A DNA stretch of 8,765 nt. Source: Lysobacteraceae bacterium. GTDB lineage: Bacteria; Patescibacteriota; Patescibacteriia; JAACEG01. Each line of letters begins with the position of its first letter. Position 1 is the stretch's first letter. Where the stretch lies: NCBI GenBank assembly GCA_011682665.1, contig JAACEG010000018.1, forward strand, positions 1-8,765, read 5' to 3'. Shown here piece by piece: positions 6,843 through 8,765 of this stretch. Position numbers and translations under genes: made by a program. Below the pieces are notes generated by a model. It searched no databases. It saw nothing but the letters and a program-made list of their open reading frames with translations, and was not told where the DNA came from.

Positions 6843-7032
6843 AATTACTTTGAATTACGAAATAATATTATTTCCATAGTCCCCCTTTTTGAAAAAGAGG
6901 GGTCATTAGTCCTCCTTTAGCAAAGGAGGTTGGAGGATTTTTAAATTTTGAATAATAAAATCCCCCCACTTAATCCCCTTTTTCCAAAGGGGAAAACCTG
7001 CTTTCAATGAATTTGGTAATTCAAGGAAACTA
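6842..7032 (+). mobile_element. MITE-like element with 22-base terminal inverted repeats
   Basis: The ends 6842-6863 (containing TGAATTACGAAAT) and 7011-7032 (containing ATTTGGTAATTCAAGG) are inverted copies of each other, with about five mismatches in 22. The left end also matches, inverted, the right end of the element at 8690-8711 with 20 of 22 bases. The inside consists of three GC-rich hairpins (see 6881-6992). A 16-base palindrome GAAATAATATTATTTC (6859-6874) adjoins the left end. There is no open frame, so it would depend on a transposase elsewhere. Target duplications are not clear; a TA site is possible. Confidence 0.65.
6881..6992. repeat. Three REP-like GC-rich hairpins inside the element
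   Basis: Hairpin 1 is CCCCCTTTTTGAAAAAGAGGGG (6881-6902, pairing its two halves). Hairpin 2 is CCTCCTTTAGCAAAGGAGG (6911-6929) with tail TTGGAGGATTTT. Hairpin 3 is inverted, with tail AAAATCCCCCCACTTAAT (6957-6974) and stem CCCCTTT/AAAGGGG (6975-6992). Units 2 and 3 with their spacer repeat the block at 2849-2936 in the same orientation. Confidence 0.75.
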
Positions 7033-7072
7033 AGACTTAAATGTAATTTTTGTTTATTTTTTGCCTATTTTA

Positions 7073-7101
7073 TTGACTTTTAGCCAATTTAGTGCTATTA
7101 T
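7073..7101 (+). promoter_or_regulatory. Extended -10 promoter for the secreted protein gene
   Basis: TTGACT (7073-7078) and TATTAT (7096-7101) are 17 bases apart, and TGC directly before the -10 makes it an extended -10. Transcription should begin near 7108, giving a leader of about 65 bases. The promoter lies outside the mobile repeat that ends at 7032. Confidence 0.7.
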
Positions 7102-7159
7102 TTAGGGCATATTTATAGTTCATCGTTTTTAAGCAATTAAAATAAAAATAAAAAGTAGA

Positions 7160-7168
7160 AAAGGAGAA
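7160..7168 (+). promoter_or_regulatory. Strong Shine-Dalgarno site
   Basis: AAAGGAGAA with AGGAG at 7162-7166 lies 7 bases before the ATG at 7174 and fixes that start. No other gene in the window has a comparable site, which sets this gene apart from its neighbours. Confidence 0.8.
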
Positions 7169-7173
7169 TTACG

Positions 7174-8484
7174 ATGAAAAAATTTGTTCTTTTTACAATT
7201 ATTTTTTTATTTTTTTTCGTGGGTATAGCAGGTATAGCAGAAGCAGAAAGAGATACTCGTTGCGCTGCTTGGCTTTCTGACAATAGCACTATCCATATTG
7301 ATTCCTTGCATGTGGGCAAAGAATATTTTTGGGCGGATTTTAGGCCTGTGGATTCGCCGGAAGGAAAAGAGGGATTATTTTTTGAGCTGTGTCCGGATTA
7401 TAGATACAGTGAGAAGGTGGATGACAACTGCTCTGCTTGGGATCCGGAAACGCAAACAATTCATATTTCCTCTTTACTTGTCGGGAAAGTATACTATTGG
7501 ATAGATTTAGTATGGAGGAAGGATCTCAAATTATTTCAGCTTACGGACTGGTGTTCTCACGAGTTAGAAATTTTCGGGTATGCCCTTAACGCAGTGGACG
7601 GATTCGGAGATTGGAGGGAAAACTTGGCAAAAACGGCTAAGTTCTCTAACTTCGCGATGATTGCCTCTGATGGGACATCTGTCAGAGAGATTGCCGCCGG
7701 AGACGCCGAAAAAATTTCCAAGGCATTAGGCCTCGGAATGAACAGAACGATGGTAGTTGTTACTGATGTTTTGTTCATTGGCGATTTTGACGAAAGCGGA
7801 GTTTTTACAAATGTCAGGCTTCGTTCGGATTATAGAGAGAGACTCCAGAGATATTCTTCCTACCTTCATCTTTATAGGGGTAAAAACCCATGGGCATTTT
7901 ATGTTTTGGATGAGCCGTATTTGGCGGCCATCGTAGAGGGAATGTCTATCGGGAAAATGAGGGAAATGCTGAACAAAGCAATCGCCGCGATCAAGGAGGT
8001 TTTTCCTAACTCCAAAACCGCGAATGGGATTGCGGTGACCCGTAGTGACTTGGAGCAGGAAAACATCCTTGGCTTTCCGGTTCCGGAAAATGCCGCAGAG
8101 GAATACGGTTTTCCGAAGTTTGATCTCATTGCAGTTTACTGCTACTGGGCTCAATACAAACCGGGACATCCAAATGATAGGTTAGAAGATCTTAAAAAGG
8201 TCTTCCAAGAAAAATATTTAGGGAATGCAAAGGACAATCTTTTGCCTGGACAAAAGATTATCTTAGTCCCGGGAACATTCCATTTTCTGGGACAAGAAAT
8301 TTCCCCTGAGGATTACCTGGATTTGGCAAATTTCTACTGGAATATTGCCAAGACTGATCCTCAAGTGGTGGGGATTGTTCCCTTTCTATGGCCATCTTCT
8401 GAAAATTTAATTGGGCTGAAGGATCTCCCAAAGAATGTCCGAGATGTCTGGAGAGAAATGGGAAAAAAAATAAAAAATTATTAA
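7174..8484 (+). CDS. Secreted protein: two Cys-bounded beta repeats plus glycosidase-like barrel
   Basis: A 436-residue protein of unrecognised family. A signal peptide covers about residues 1-24 (KK, a hydrophobic core, then AEA), so export is likely. Two tandem repeats follow, about 29-73 and 85-127. Each has the pattern C-x-A-W, (S/T)IHI-x-SL-x-VGK-x-Y-x-W-x-D and a final (F)F-x-L, and each is bounded by two cysteines (C30/C73 and C86/C127) that could form one disulfide per repeat. Residues 133-425 alternate strands and helices as in a TIM barrel: FGYALNAVD, FAMIASDG, RTMVVVTDVLF, WAFYVLDEPY, TANGIAV, FDLIAVYCYW, KIILVPGTFHF and VVGIVPFLWPSS. Glu247 or Asp246 in YVLDEPY at a strand end could be a catalytic acid; this is inference from the fold. 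G+C in short samples is about 40-53%, against 20-27% in murD. It has its own promoter and terminator. A carbohydrate target is likely but unproven. Confidence 0.8.
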   Translation: MKKFVLFTIIFLFFFVGIAGIAEAERDTRCAAWLSDNSTIHIDSLHVGKEYFWADFRPVDSPEGKEGLFFELCPDYRYSEKVDDNCSAWDPETQTIHISSLLVGKVYYWIDLVWRKDLKLFQLTDWCSHELEIFGYALNAVDGFGDWRENLAKTAKFSNFAMIASDGTSVREIAAGDAEKISKALGLGMNRTMVVVTDVLFIGDFDESGVFTNVRLRSDYRERLQRYSSYLHLYRGKNPWAFYVLDEPYLAAIVEGMSIGKMREMLNKAIAAIKEVFPNSKTANGIAVTRSDLEQENILGFPVPENAAEEYGFPKFDLIAVYCYWAQYKPGHPNDRLEDLKKVFQEKYLGNAKDNLLPGQKIILVPGTFHFLGQEISPEDYLDLANFYWNIAKTDPQVVGIVPFLWPSSENLIGLKDLPKNVRDVWREMGKKIKNY

Positions 8485-8504
8485 ACAATATGATTAAACA
8501 ATGA

Positions 8505-8540
8505 AGCAGGGAGTCTAGGAGACATCCCTGCTTTTTATTA
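8505..8540 (+). terminator. Rho-independent terminator of the secreted protein gene
   Basis: AGCAGGGAGTCT (8505-8516) pairs with AGAC (8520-8523) and TCCCTGCT (8525-8532), with loop AGG and one bulged A. The 12-bp stem is followed by TTTTATTATT. It lies 20 bases after the stop codon at 8484 and closes a one-gene transcript. Confidence 0.88.
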
Positions 8541-8558
8541 TTGTAAATTTTTGTTGTT

Positions 8559-8711
8559 TAATTATCTTGGATTATGAAATACATAAGTTTCGCTGTCTTT
8601 GCGAAAAAGGAGCGAAGCGACTGACGAAGCAATCCCAATAATTGGCGATATATTCTCGGGATTGCTTCGTTGTTCCTCCTCGCAATGACATTTCGTAATT
8701 CAAGGTAATTA
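8559..8711 (+). mobile_element. MITE-like element, same ends, different interior palindrome
   Basis: The ends 8559-8580 (containing GGATTATGAAAT) and 8690-8711 (containing ATTTCGTAATTCAAGG) are inverted copies with 19 of 22 matches. They are of the same type as the ends of the element at 6842-7032. The interior is a different imperfect palindrome. GTCTTTGCGA (8595-8604) pairs with TCGCAATGAC (8680-8689), and ACGAAGCAATCCC (8624-8636) pairs perfectly with GGGATTGCTTCGT (8658-8670). GGAGCGAAGCGACTG on the left arm is partly missing on the right. From memory, the GTCATTGCGAGGAGCGAAGC type palindrome is widespread in bacterial genomes. There is no open frame. The 54 bases after it, to the window end, show nothing I can support. 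Confidence 0.65.
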
Positions 8712-8765
8712 TTCAAAATAATATTTTGAGAACTTATTGATAAAAATTTTTAAGGACAGTTGAAT

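Noticed and set aside
2849..7032. CRISPR array suggested by repeated short GC-rich palindromes
   Set aside because: The copies are widely scattered, vary in length and orientation, have no regular spacers, and no cas genes are present.
7726..8169. Minus-strand open frame inside the secreted protein gene (147 codons)
   Set aside because: The plus-strand frame has a promoter, a strong ribosome binding site, a signal peptide and a terminator. The opposite frame has none of these.
8752..8765. Possible gene start at the window end (AAGGA then TTG at 8760)
   Set aside because: The spacing is too short, and only six bases from the TTG remain before the window ends, so no frame can be tested.

Overview
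The window is very AT-rich (short samples of the murD gene run about 20-27% G+C), has short intergenic spacers rather than long ones, and mostly lacks Shine-Dalgarno sites. It carries a DUF5652-type small membrane protein, a single-pass VanW-family protein, and a MurL-type epimerase beside a MurD-type ligase. Together these suggest a Candidate Phyla Radiation bacterium (Patescibacteria, Parcubacteria-like). That placement is inferred from gene content and composition; there is no rRNA or other marker gene here to fix it.

Layout. Bases 1-31 hold the broken end of a GC-rich hairpin repeat. A small two-helix membrane protein (DUF5652-like) follows at 44-280. A near-consensus promoter at 286-315 then drives a two-gene unit: an unrecognised 111-residue protein (347-682), overlapped by a 647-residue membrane-anchored VanW/YoaR-like protein (666-2609). 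The 362-base gap at 2610-2971 holds a long imperfect hairpin with its own minus-strand promoter, which is a candidate small RNA, and a pair of inverted GC-rich hairpins. Next come three peptidoglycan-precursor genes, all on the plus strand: murL (2972-4192), murD, probably the L-glutamate-adding MurD2 type (4399-5778), and ddl (5814-6842). The 331-base gap at 6843-7173 holds a MITE-like element with inverted ends, then an extended -10 promoter and the only strong ribosome binding site in the window. These serve a secreted 436-residue protein (7174-8484) with two Cys-bounded beta repeats and a probable glycosidase-like barrel. That gene has a clearly higher G+C content and its own terminator. 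A second MITE-like element (8559-8711) has the same ends but a different inside. The last 54 bases show nothing I can support.

How the genes work together. MurD2 and MurL are known in Xanthomonas to make the D-glutamate of the peptide stem by adding L-Glu to UDP-MurNAc-L-Ala and then epimerising it in place, so that free D-Glu is not needed. Ddl supplies D-Ala-D-Ala for the end of the same stem. The window therefore looks like part of a cell-wall precursor cluster using the MurL route, with a VanW-type envelope protein nearby. The last gene looks like an independent, possibly acquired, secreted protein lying between two related mobile repeats.

The most notable structures are the MurL/MurD2 pairing, the candidate hairpin RNA at 2606-2743, and a family of short elements that share ends but differ inside. 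These elements sit in nearly every gap and form the leader of murD.
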